A stretch of 64,000 nucleotides of DNA from Rhizobium sp. SL86. GTDB lineage: Bacteria > Pseudomonadota > Alphaproteobacteria > Rhizobiales > Rhizobiaceae. Shown one piece after another: positions 16,957 through 25,401 of this stretch. Position 1 is the first letter of the stretch. Each line of letters opens with the position of its first letter. The position numbers and the translations under genes were made by a program. A model generated the notes under the pieces. It saw only the letters and a list, made by a program, of their open reading frames with translations. It searched no databases and had not been told where the DNA came from. The DNA lies in contig NZ_JAPPRJ010000007.1 of assembly GCF_026672545.1 (NCBI RefSeq), positions 1 to 64,000 on the forward strand. The letters are read 5' to 3'.

Positions 16957-17726
16957 GATGCGGGCTCTGTTTCGCCGGATTGGTGACTGGCGCGTTGCTG
17001 ACGCTGGGCTATGGAGCGCTCGTTGGCTTCCTTGAAGCGATAGGAATCTCCTTCGATCGCGACGACTTCGCAGTGGTGGACGAGACGATCGACCAGGCTG
17101 ACGACGCACGCGGCGTTCGGAAAGACCTCCGACCATTGCGCAAAGGGTTTATTGGTGGTGACGATGGTCGAGCGTTTCTCGTATCGGCGGCTGATGAGCT
17201 CGAAGAGCAGATCGGCATGGCGGTTGGAATAGGATAGGTAGCCGATCTCGTCGATCAGCAGGACGTCATGGGAAGCATAGTACTGAAGCTTGCGGCGCAG
17301 CAGGGAATCGCTGTCGATGGCGGCGAGTTCGCCGAGCATTTCGCTGGCGGTGCGGAACAGGACCGAATGGCCCCGGATGAGTGCCTGGTAGGCGATGTTG
17401 AGGGCGAGCGTCGATTTGCCGACGCCGTTCGGACCGATGAAGACGATGTTGGTGGCATCCTTCATGAATGCCAGCGTCATCAGTTCCTCGACGGTGGCGC
17501 GGTCGATGCGGCGCGGCCACTTCCAGTCATAGTCGGCCATTTGCTTGAAGTGGCCGAGCCTGGCGGTGCGCATGCGTCGCAGCAGCGAGCGGTCGGAGCG
17601 CTCGTCTTCTTCCCACCGGATCACGGTCGGCACCCAGTCCTGTGTGGCGATCTCGTCCCAATGGGCCGTCAGGCCATAAAGGCGCAATTGTCTGGCGCGA
17701 TTGAACAGGGTGTCGATCTTATTCAT
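16953..17726 (-). CDS. istB: IS21-family helper ATPase IstB (outer element)
   Basis: This 257-residue AAA+ helper has Walker A GPNGVGKST, Walker B VLLIDEIGYL and sensor residues in STIVTTNKPFAQW. It is full length. In IS21 elements IstB binds DNA and activates the IstA transposase for target capture. It overlaps the istA stop by 8 bp. Its istA partner is disrupted, so the element is probably inactive unless helped in trans. Confidence 0.9.
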   Translation of the reverse strand: MNKIDTLFNRARQLRLYGLTAHWDEIATQDWVPTVIRWEEDERSDRSLLRRMRTARLGHFKQMADYDWKWPRRIDRATVEELMTLAFMKDATNIVFIGPNGVGKSTLALNIAYQALIRGHSVLFRTASEMLGELAAIDSDSLLRRKLQYYASHDVLLIDEIGYLSYSNRHADLLFELISRRYEKRSTIVTTNKPFAQWSEVFPNAACVVSLVDRLVHHCEVVAIEGDSYRFKEANERSIAQRQQRASHQSGETEPAS

Positions 17727-18471
17727 CGTCGTTTCCTTTCAATGTGAGTTGATCGTAACGGTCGAGCTTGTGGGGAATGACAGTCGTGTCCTTCTTGCGG
17801 ACATGCTCGGGCAGCCTGGTTTCGACCGGGGGCGGAGCGCCCCGCGCAATCCGGCGGCGTTCGAGCACTGATCGAACCGCCTTGGAATGCGAGGCGCCGG
17901 CGCGCAAAGCGTCTTCGACGGCCGCCTGGAGTTCCTGGGCGCCGTAGAGGTCGAGCAACGTCAGCATGGCGTTGGTGATTGCGCCGATATTGGCGCCACG
18001 TTCTGCGGCATGCATCATCAGCTTCTGACAAGCCGGCACGGCCCGCGTCAGGCTATTGAGGCCGCGATGCTGGCGTGCCTCGCGCTTGACGGCGACGAGT
18101 GCCTTCAGGTGCTGAGGATCCTCGATCTGCTGGCCCCTATCGAAGCTGCGACGGTGGCTGGCGATCATCGTGGCGGCGTCGAATATCCTGACCTGGACGA
18201 GATCGGCGCGAACGGTGAGTGTTCGTTGGACATGCGTATGAGGGACCGAGTAATCGTTCAGATCGAAGCGCACGTAGGGTGTCTTGCCAACCTTCACGGC
18301 CACCTGCTCCTCGACGGGATAGGGATTGGCCGGCAAGGGCAGAAGCATGGGCTGTTCTTTTGAGAACGCCTCACGCACCGTCATTGCCCGGTCCTCCGGG
18401 CATGGCCTGTCGGCAGCCTGGGTCCGGCACCAGTGTTCGGCCTGGGCATTGAGATCGTCGAGGTCCTTGAA
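17719..18471 (-). pseudogene. istA: istA, 3' part (outer element)
   Basis: This is the C-terminal segment of an IS21 transposase, continuing from the part at 20586-21347. The coding text resumes exactly at the target duplication: RTFK on the far side joins DLDDLNAQAEHW here. It carries the FDLNDYSVPHTHV region and the C-terminal LPEHVRKKDT stretch. An internal ATG at 18384 could start a truncated product, but the DDE core is on the other piece. Confidence 0.85.
18465..18471. repeat. 7-bp target duplication, left copy
   Basis: CCTTGAA lies immediately outside the left inverted repeat of the inner IS21-family element, and an identical copy is at 20579-20585. This proves a simple insertion into istA of the outer element. 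Confidence 0.9.
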
Positions 18472-18543
18472 TGTTGGTTTCCACGCGGAACTGAGCCGGT
18501 TTTTCCACCGAGAAGTGAGCCACCTCTGAGTATGGTTTTCTGA

Positions 18544-18955
18544 TCAGGCTTTGGTCAAGGGATTGGCCTTTTCTCCTCTCTTCTGTGCCGCTGCGGCCGA
18601 GCTGGCCTTGAAGCGGAAGCTGTCGTTTCCTGTTTCCAGGATGTGGCAACGATGGGTCAGACGATCGAGCAGAGCGGTGGTCATCTTGGCGTCGCCGAAG
18701 ACGGTAGCCCATTCGCTGAAGCTGAGGTTGGTGGTGATGATGACGCTGGTGCGCTCGTAAAGCTTGCTCAACAGATGGAAGAGCAATGCCCCGCCTGACG
18801 CGCTAAACGGAAGGTATCCGAGCTCATCAAGGATCAACAGGTCGAGACGGACCAGGGCTTCGGCGATCTGACCGGCCTTGCCCTTGGGCCATGCCATACA
18901 TCTTCAGGCTCCGCAGCATGATGACCACGGCGGCACTGGCAGGATCATGACGCAT
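18544..18955 (-). pseudogene. istB: istB with internal deletion (inner element)
   Basis: The frame opens at 18955 with MRHDPASAAVVIMLRSLK and reaches MYGMA. It then jumps to the C-terminal part (KAGQIAEALVRLDLLILDELGYLPF with Walker B) in another frame. The Walker A half, roughly 100 residues or more, is missing, and the junction shifts the frame. The remaining end, TTALLDRLTHRCHILETGNDS, is typical IstB. The gene cannot make a working ATPase. Confidence 0.85.
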
Positions 18956-20465
18956 GGCGACCCCCTACGATCCGGACACGTAAGCCGTCATAGCGTTCGA
19001 CATTGGCCTTGGGTTCGCGCACCAAGGTCAGCGCCTGTGGGGTGTCGATATCGGGACCATCGATTGTCTTGCCGTCGATCAGACGGTGCAGCAGGTTCAG
19101 CACATGCGTCTTGGTCGCGACGCCGGCATCCAGAGCCAATTCTACAGCACGAAGGACGACCTGTTCGTCGTGATGAAGCACCAGAGCAAGGATGTCCGCC
19201 ATCTCACGATCACCGCCAGGGCGGCGGAGCATCTGGTCCTGTAATTTGCGGAAGGCGGGTGGCAATTCCATAAAGGGTGCACCGTTACGAAGTGCTCCGG
19301 GCTTGCGTTGAATGACGGCAAGGTAGTGTCGCCAGTCGTAAATCGTCCTCGGAGGTTTGTCGTGGCTGCGCTCAATGATCCGCACATGTTCGCAAAGAAC
19401 GTTGCCCTCGGCAGCAACGACCAGTCGTTCGGGGTAGATTCGCAGGCTGACGGGCCGGTTGGCAAACGATGCGGGCACGCTGTAGCGGTTTCGTTCGAAG
19501 GTGATCAGGCAGGTGGGCGAGACCCGTTTGCTTTGCTCGACGAAGCCGTCAAAAGCGGCAGGCAGTGCCATCAATGCTGCCCGCTCATCAGCCCAGACAT
19601 CCGCGATCGTGCCGGGTAGGCTGCCGTGCGGTGTCTCCTGCCACAGGTCCTGGCAATGCTGCTCCAGCCAGGCATTCAATGCCGCCAGGTCGGGGAAGTC
19701 CGGCATCTGTTGCCACAGCCTTGGTCGGGCATCCTGAACGTTCTTCTCGACCTGGCCCTTCTCCCAGCCAGCGGCTGGATTGCAGAACTCGGGTGCAAAG
19801 ACGTAGTGGTTCGTCATCGCCAGGAAGCGGATGTTGACCTGCCGTTCCTTGCCGCGGCCAACACGATCAACCGCGGTGCGCATATTGTCATAAATTCCAC
19901 GCGCGGGCACGCCGCCAAAGACCCGGAAGCCGTGCCAGTGGGCGTCAAAGAGCATCTCATGGGTTTGCAGCAGGTAGGCTCTGACCAGAAAGGCCCGGCT
20001 GTGCGCTAACTTGATATGCGCGACCTGAAGCTTCGTGCGCTCGCCGCCGATCACGGCATAGTCTTCGCTCCAATCGAACTGGAAAGCTTCGCCGGGGCGG
20101 AAAGACAGTGGAACGAATATGCCGCGGCCCGATGTCTGCTGCTCAACCCGCCACTCACGGGCGAACGCGGCGACCCGACCATAGGAGCCGGTAAAGCCGA
20201 GAGCCACCAGATCGGCATGAAGCTGCTTCAGCGTTCGGCGCTGCTTGCGTGATCTTCCGGCCTCGGTCTTCAGCCAGGCCGCCAGTTTGTCAGCGAATGG
20301 ATCAAGCTTGCTCGGTCGTTCCGGTACCGTGAACGTCGGCTCGATCGTGCCCGCGCTCAAATACTTCGCGATCGTGTTGCGCGACAGCCCCGTACGCCGA
20401 CTGATCTCGCGCACTGACAGCTTCTCGCGCAGCGCCATCCGGCGGATGATGTTTAAAAGTCCCAT
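18945..20465 (-). CDS. istA: IS21-family transposase IstA (inner element)
   Basis: This 506-residue transposase starts MGLLNIIRRMALREKLSVRE; the ATG at 20465 is preceded by GGAGTG. An HTH (VREISRRTGLSRNTIAKYL) is followed by the DDE integrase core (FQFDWSEDYAVIGGERTKLQ, YDNMRTAV, WEKGQVEKNV) and a C-terminal Mu-like beta barrel. It looks intact. It catalyses strand transfer but needs an IstB, and the element's own copy is deleted. Confidence 0.92.
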   Translation of the reverse strand: MGLLNIIRRMALREKLSVREISRRTGLSRNTIAKYLSAGTIEPTFTVPERPSKLDPFADKLAAWLKTEAGRSRKQRRTLKQLHADLVALGFTGSYGRVAAFAREWRVEQQTSGRGIFVPLSFRPGEAFQFDWSEDYAVIGGERTKLQVAHIKLAHSRAFLVRAYLLQTHEMLFDAHWHGFRVFGGVPARGIYDNMRTAVDRVGRGKERQVNIRFLAMTNHYVFAPEFCNPAAGWEKGQVEKNVQDARPRLWQQMPDFPDLAALNAWLEQHCQDLWQETPHGSLPGTIADVWADERAALMALPAAFDGFVEQSKRVSPTCLITFERNRYSVPASFANRPVSLRIYPERLVVAAEGNVLCEHVRIIERSHDKPPRTIYDWRHYLAVIQRKPGALRNGAPFMELPPAFRKLQDQMLRRPGGDREMADILALVLHHDEQVVLRAVELALDAGVATKTHVLNLLHRLIDGKTIDGPDIDTPQALTLVREPKANVERYDGLRVRIVGGRHAS

Positions 20466-20578
20466 GTGGATCACTCCGTTGCCCCCGTCGCTCTCCGCGT
20501 TGGGGGGAAGGTTCACATGGCTCAATTCTCAATGGAAATTATGCGCCTAACCGGCTCAGTTCCGCGCGGAAACCAACA

Positions 20579-20585
20579 CCTTGAA
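20579..20585. repeat. 7-bp target duplication, right copy
   Basis: CCTTGAA matches 18465-18471 and directly follows the right inverted repeat of the inner IS21-family element. Confidence 0.9.
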
Positions 20586-21347
20586 GGTGCGGGCGATGAA
20601 GAAGGCTTCCCGGATGTGGCGAATGGCGCGCTCGACACGGCCTTTCTCGTTGCCCCGTGCTACCGCGACAGGACGGGGTTCGAAGCGATAATGAGCCGCG
20701 AAGGCCAACAATGTCGGATGGAAGCGGATGGCATCGCCCTGCCGTTCAAGGACGGCGGACTTCAGATTGTCGTAGAGCAGCACTCTGGGAAGGCTGTTCC
20801 AGTCGTTGAATGCGCCGACATGGCCGCGCAGGAAGTTTTCCATGCGGGCATCAAGGAAGAAGCGCAGATAGATGTCGCGCGAGTAGGATAGCACCATGAC
20901 GAAGGCCATCAGCGGGCGGCGGGCCCTGCCGATCTCGATGTGGCCAAAATGACCCCAGTCGACCTGGCCCTGCTCACCCGGCAGGGTGCGTAGTCGTAGA
21001 TAAGCTTCCGCCGCCTTCCGTGGTCGGTGCAGCGCCACCATGTGCCGGAAGTGGTCGGGCGATCCCTTATAGCCGCGCTCCTGCACCATCCCGTAAAGGC
21101 GGCTGGACGTCAGGTCAGGATATTTGGTCAGCGTCTGCTGGATAAACGGCAGGTACAGGTCGATCTCGGCGGGGCGGATCACCGGCCTGTGTCGAGGCAA
21201 GCCCGCGTCCTTCAGGACCCTGAAGACGGTGGTGTGATGGCAATGCAATTGCTTGGCGATCGTGCCGCAGCGCCACTTCTCAACGTGGTACAGGCGCAGG
21301 ATCATCGCTTCCTTCTCGGCAGATATGGTCATCGGTTCGATCTCCAT
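20586..21347 (-). pseudogene. istA: istA, 5' part (outer element)
   Basis: This is the N-terminal and DDE-core part of an IS21 transposase: MTISAEKEAMILRLYHVEKW, an HTH (TIAKQLHCHHTTVFRVL), QVDWGHFGHIEIGR with the first Asp, LLYDNLKSAV with the second, and NEKGRVERAIRHIR with the Glu. The start is MEIEP at 21347 or MTIS at 21332. It is broken after RTFK by the inner element and would run into a short foreign tail. Confidence 0.88.
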
Positions 21348-21768
21348 GGTCGAATGGACGCACGTGTGTCCCCCGGCGACGCACGAAGCCGCGGCGAAAG
21401 AACAGCGGCACAGAGCTGCCGCAGCGCCGGCACCACGGCTCGATCGATGACACCACGCCAGCGGTGCCATCGCCCGGTGCAACGATGCCGCCGTTTGTGG
21501 ACGCCTTCAGTCGTGAACCCTCTGGAACGACGGGTGGAGAGTGATGCGTCACGTTTTTGCGAGCCTGCCGATATCGGCGGGAGCGATCGGCATGGGCAAA
21601 GCGCCCCGGCCGGGTGCTCTGGTAGCGCCGTCCGGCTGCCCGCAGGCTGTCACGGCGCGCCGCATGGGCGCAGGCAGAACCGCAATAGCGCTGACCCCGA
21701 TCGCAATGGCGGCAAAGCAGAACCTGCGCGCGACACCGCCCGCAGAGGAAGAAACGAGCAGTTTGCAT
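21280..21768 (-). CDS. Cys-rich IS21-associated accessory protein
   Basis: This 162-residue frame begins MQTARFFLCGRCRAQVLL. Its CxxC-CxxC pattern (CGRC, CRHC, YCGSAC) looks like a zinc ribbon, followed by an Arg-rich stretch and a second pair (WCRRCG). Proteins like it precede istA in related elements, as far as I recall, so it is probably a DNA-binding accessory. Its 3' end overlaps the istA start. The exact C-terminus may differ from the usual family form. Confidence 0.6.
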   Translation of the reverse strand: MQTARFFLCGRCRAQVLLCRHCDRGQRYCGSACAHAARRDSLRAAGRRYQSTRPGRFAHADRSRRYRQARKNVTHHSPPVVPEGSRLKASTNGGIVAPGDGTAGVVSSIEPWCRRCGSSVPLFFRRGFVRRRGTHVRPFDHGDRTDDHICREGSDDPAPVPR

Positions 21769-21990
21769 CGCGGCGGCGCACCTTTCGAAGCGCCGTCGGG
21801 ATTGATCGGAGAAGCTCGACGGAATGCGCCAATACCATTATAATGACGCTCACCGTGAACCAGTCGGCAGTCCTGCGTGATGACAGCCACGTCATCTCAC
21901 AGATGCCTGAGGGATTGGACATCGAATTGGCCTGGTAGCTTTGGTCGATGTCTGTTTGCGGCGCTCCGCCAGTCTATCATTGACGGACGC

Positions 21991-22044
21991 AGCGCGGGAT
22001 GTGCCTCAGTCGCCCTCCGGGCTCCTGACGCCACATCCCGCGCT
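21991..22044. repeat. 13-bp inverted repeat with structured loop
   Basis: AGCGCGGGATGTG (21991-22003) pairs perfectly with CACATCCCGCGCT (22032-22044). The 28-nt loop contains a smaller GCCC-TCC-GGGC hairpin. It lies in the 21769-22130 gap, where I see no convincing gene. It may be an end of a lost element, or a small RNA or terminator. Confidence 0.6.
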
Positions 22045-22130
22045 CATCTCCCCCATCAAAACCTTTGCAATAATCTCAGGGCCCTGTCCGCCGCGTCCAG
22101 ATTCGCCGTAATCCCGTCTCGGCACCAAAT

Positions 22131-22694
22131 ATGCGCGGTTCTCAACAGCCACCGACAGCAAGGGCTCTTGAGAGGAGAAGGGCTGGAAACGGGGCGGCTG
22201 GACGGATGTCCATCGTCACGACGATACCCAAGGAAAAGGCCAAGGGGTTTGTCCGCAAGCTCACCGAAACCCTTTCCGGTAATCATAGTGTCAGCACGGT
22301 CGACATGATCGCCGACCTGAACCGCCAATTGGCGGGATGGGCGGCGTTCTACAAGTTCACCGACTTCACGGCGTACGTCTTCCGGCGCATCGACCATGTC
22401 GTGTTTTGGAAACTGGCGCATTGGCTGGGACACAAGTACCGATCTCGCATCAAACCCTTGATGCGGAAATGGTTCAGGGTCCCGGAATTGGGCAAGGCCA
22501 AAACCTGGCTCGTGTTTGGTCGCAATGAACGCGGCGACCCTGTCGGGAAAGCGCTGCAACGGCTTGTCTCAAGCCCCAAGGCGCAATTGCGGTGGCGCAA
22601 TCCGGAGGGAAACCCATACATCTTCCGGCTTGAAGACCGCAGTACCGTTACGTCGCACTACCATGACGTTGCTATGGCCATGGGCCAAGCTTGA
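22131..22694 (+). pseudogene. Group II intron maturase, C-terminal fragment
   Basis: From about 22205 the frame reads KEKAKGFVRKLTETLSGNHS, LNRQLAGWAAFYKFTDFTAY and RMKW-like KPLMRKWFRVPE, then WRNPEGNPYI. This is the maturase (GIIM) and thumb part of a group II intron reverse transcriptase. The catalytic RT domain with YADD is absent. The stop lies 5 bp before domain V, as in real introns. The first 25 residues are unrelated junction sequence. Confidence 0.85.
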
Positions 22695-22699
22695 ATAGA

Positions 22700-22733
22700 G
22701 AGCCGTATGCGCTGAAAGGTGCACGTACGGTTC
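22700..22733 (+). ncRNA. Group II intron domain V
   Basis: The 34-nt hairpin starts GAGCCGTATGCG, has a GAAA-type loop, and ends GCACGTACGGTTC. It has the catalytic AGC-type triad region and the two-nucleotide bulge of domain V. Domain VI follows (GGAGGAGAAGCGC...GCGCTTCTTACTCC) with the intron 3' end near 22768. Confidence 0.9.
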
Positions 22734-22773
22734 GGGGAGGAGAAGCGCATCCGCGCTTCTTACTCCACTTCCG

Positions 22774-23229
22774 ATGGCTCGCGGCTTCGTCTATCTCTGC
22801 GCCGTCGTGGACTGGTTCAGCCGAAGGGTTCTGTCGTGGCGGCTGTCGATCACGATGGAAGCAGCCTCCTGCATCGAAGCAGTCGAGGAAGCGCTGACCC
22901 GTTACGGCAAACCCGACATATTCGATACCGACCAAGGATCGCAGTTCACCTCGATGGACTTCACGGCGGTGCTGAAGAAGGCGAAGATCGCCATCTCGAT
23001 GGATGGCAAGGGTGCGTGGCGGGACAACGTCTTCGTCGAGCGGCTCTGGCGGTCGATCAAATACGAAGAGGTCTATCTCCACGCCTACAAGACCGTGTCC
23101 GAGGCCCGCCTCGGCATTGGCCGATATCTGACCTTCTACAACACTCGACGCCCACATTCATCCCTTGACCGGCAGACACCGGATCAGGCCTACTTCAACG
23201 CGCTGGCACCAATGATGGTGGCGGCATAA
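22774..23229 (+). pseudogene. IS3-family transposase OrfB, C-terminal part
   Basis: This 151-residue frame covers the integrase core from MARGFVYLCAVVDWFSRRVL (first Asp) through FDTDQGSQFTSMDF (second Asp) to DNVFVERLWRSIKYEEV (Glu) and SSLDRQTPDQAYFN. The N-terminal half and OrfA are missing. The group II intron tail abuts the gene, so the intron was inserted in orfB. An IS3-type terminal sequence ends near 23271. Confidence 0.88.
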
Positions 23230-23289
23230 TCGAGGCGGAAATCCACTTAACGAAACGCCCGAAACTGTTCAGACAAACCGAGCCAGCTC

Positions 23290-25401
23290 TTAGAGACTGG
23301 CCTCCCTGACCAGCACCTTCGTGACGCGGCGCCATAACCGGGCAGCCAGACTCCCGCTGCGTCCCTCAAGCGATAAAACTCCTCGCACGGATTGGTTTGG
23401 TATTTCAACGTGGTCGGTCAGCCTCACTTCGATCGAAAATACGTTGCGATCTGGGACGAGGCTATCGCTCGTTGTGTGGATCGATCCGCCAAAAGCCGAC
23501 GCTAGTTCGGGCAGTTCGAGCTTTCGCGTGGCGTCCGGAGCTATGCGTGCAACTACGACATTGGCAGTGTCGCGCAGCGGATCGTCTGGGACAAACTTCC
23601 CGACACTGCCGACGGTGATCTCTCCGAGATCCTGTTCGTTCAAGTATCCTCTGGCGACCAGTTCGTCGCCGGAGGTAATGACTGCCAGCCTGCGCTCTTG
23701 AGAGATCCAGCTTCCCACTCTCAGGTCTCTCGACATTTCCACCACTTGGCCGTCATCTCGGCTGATCAGTTGAAGTTTTTGCATTTCCGCGGTCAGTTCT
23801 TCGATGCGCTGCTGCACGGAGCGGACCTGGCCCTGCAGAACCATGAGGTTTGAACGCCCGTCACGGCTCGAGACGGCTGTGCCAAGCCGCGCTCTTAGGT
23901 TTCTCAGTTCAATCTCTGCGATCGCGAGCTCGGTGACCAGTTCGGGCGTCTCAAAGTCGATCAGCTCATCGCCCTTTTTCACCTCACTCGAAGGTCCGAA
24001 ATGGATGCCTGCTATCTTGGCTTCCCTGGGTGGGTACAGTATCTGAACATTGCCGGAAAGAAGGACTGCTGGCGCAGAGATGGTGGAACCGAATGGCAGG
24101 AAGAGGACCGCGAGTCCCACGAGCGTTAAAGTGGTAAGGCGCCGCAGCGGCATTCTCGAACCATTTCCACCGATGAGTTTCCGCCAGACTTTGAGCTCAC
24201 GCCAAATAGGCAAGAGGATCAGAAGCCCTATTGTGAGAACTAATAGGATCAACCCGACGATCTTAGCTACAAAACCATAGAGAATGTAGGCGATGCCCAG
24301 CAAGAGAGAGAGCTTGTAAACCCAGGATGCGAGTCCGAAGAGTATGAGCGCGGAAGTGGTGGAACTGGAATAGGCATAAGGTGCAACAAGGCCCTCTGTT
24401 ACAAATGTCTTCCTTAACTTCCAGAGCGCAAGCTGCGTTGCTTTTGATTGAAGATTTGGAATCTCGAGGGCGTCCGACAGGATGTAGTACCCGTCAAACT
24501 TGGCCAGCGGATTCAGGTTGAATGCCAGGCTGCTGATCCAGCCAACGGTAGCGATGTAGAATAGTGTGTCCCTCAGTGACCCCTCGTCGAGAAATGCCCA
24601 GAGGAAGGTTGCCAACCCGGCGAGATAGATCTCTACGATCATTCCCGCAGCACTTATGAGGATACGTTGGCGTTTCGACGTCAGGCGCCATGCTTCGCTG
24701 ACATCGGTGTAAAGCAGCGGAATAAGGACCATCAAGGCGACCCCCAAGGTAGGCACGCGGCAGCCAAAGCGATGAGCGACAACTGCATGGCCCAGCTCGT
24801 GGCAAGCCTTGAGCACTACCAAGGCAATCCCGATCTGAACGATGCTCAAGAGCTCGAAACTCTGCCCCAAGGCAGATACCGTCGCGAACATGTCAAACGC
24901 GGAGAGATAGAGTCCGAAAGCCGTGACGATCACGATCGTCGAAGTAAATGCACGTGTGAAGGCTATATCGCTTGTGGGTTTGATGACCCGTAACATCACC
25001 TCTGGATTGAACAGGGGAAGGCGTAACGAGATCAAGCTACCAAAGAGCCGAACGAACCGAGACTGGCTGAAATCACCCCGCCGCTTCAACTCGCTCCATG
25101 CACCTTCCGGAGTGAGTTCGCAAAGATTGGCCCTCTGGAGAAACTGAACGAATTGTTGAAGTCGATTGGGGCTCAGATCGACACCAAAGCGCGATCTGAA
25201 GTCCAGCATCAGGTCTTCGTAAGTTTTGCCAGGATGCCATAGGGAGACAATCCGCTCACAGTCCTTGCTGATGCGAAAAAAGCGATGCTGAACGGGATCA
25301 TGGATAAGCCAGTCGCTCAAGCGATCAGCTTCGCCTGCCGGGGGGATGAACACGAGATCCTGTCGCATAACCGGCAAGGTGTATTTGGCCTCATCGGTCA
25401 T
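23290..25401 (-). CDS. Site-2-type M50 peptidase fused to a HlyD/biotinyl-lipoyl-like adaptor domain
   Basis: This 703-residue protein starts at the ATG overlapping the previous stop (ATGA). Residues 1-100 resemble a PqqD-type winged-helix domain. The M50 zinc motif HELGH is at 201-205 within a membrane segment, with the third ligand Asp303 in NPLAKFDG. Several further membrane helices follow to about 440. The C-terminal part has the flanking beta sections of a biotinyl-lipoyl adaptor around a coiled coil (AEIELRNLRARLG...QRIEELTAEMQKL). It may cleave or guide a substrate in the inner membrane and link it to the periplasmic adaptors. It is the last gene of the operon with the GAF-adaptor, adaptor and TolC genes. 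Confidence 0.85.
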   Translation of the reverse strand: MTDEAKYTLPVMRQDLVFIPPAGEADRLSDWLIHDPVQHRFFRISKDCERIVSLWHPGKTYEDLMLDFRSRFGVDLSPNRLQQFVQFLQRANLCELTPEGAWSELKRRGDFSQSRFVRLFGSLISLRLPLFNPEVMLRVIKPTSDIAFTRAFTSTIVIVTAFGLYLSAFDMFATVSALGQSFELLSIVQIGIALVVLKACHELGHAVVAHRFGCRVPTLGVALMVLIPLLYTDVSEAWRLTSKRQRILISAAGMIVEIYLAGLATFLWAFLDEGSLRDTLFYIATVGWISSLAFNLNPLAKFDGYYILSDALEIPNLQSKATQLALWKLRKTFVTEGLVAPYAYSSSTTSALILFGLASWVYKLSLLLGIAYILYGFVAKIVGLILLVLTIGLLILLPIWRELKVWRKLIGGNGSRMPLRRLTTLTLVGLAVLFLPFGSTISAPAVLLSGNVQILYPPREAKIAGIHFGPSSEVKKGDELIDFETPELVTELAIAEIELRNLRARLGTAVSSRDGRSNLMVLQGQVRSVQQRIEELTAEMQKLQLISRDDGQVVEMSRDLRVGSWISQERRLAVITSGDELVARGYLNEQDLGEITVGSVGKFVPDDPLRDTANVVVARIAPDATRKLELPELASAFGGSIHTTSDSLVPDRNVFSIEVRLTDHVEIPNQSVRGVLSLEGRSGSLAARLWRRVTKVLVREASL

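Larger units (their letters stand above)
18472..20578 (-). mobile_element. IS21-family element (inner), complete ends
   Basis: The ends are 28-bp inverted repeats (18472-18499 and 20551-20578) that begin TGTTGGTTTCC and differ at one position. They are flanked by CCTTGAA duplications. It carries an intact istA and an istB with an internal deletion. A truncated second copy with the same left end is at 44633. Confidence 0.92.
16684..21921 (-). mobile_element. IS21-family element (outer), split by a second IS21-family element
   Basis: Transposase genes of one IS21-type element flank the inner element: a Cys-rich accessory gene, istA in two pieces, istB and a 65-residue accessory gene, all leftward. 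The borders are tentative. TGTCC starts at 16684, next to the broken GGDEF gene, and GGACA ends at 21921. The two ends share only about 7 bp, and I see no target duplication, so one end may be rearranged. Confidence 0.5.

Noticed and set aside
21917..21921. Firm right end of the outer IS21-family element
   Set aside because: It shares only about 7 bp with the left end and no duplication was found, so the border is left tentative.
22131..22204. Start of the maturase fragment at 22131
   Set aside because: The first 25 residues do not resemble maturase; they are junction sequence.
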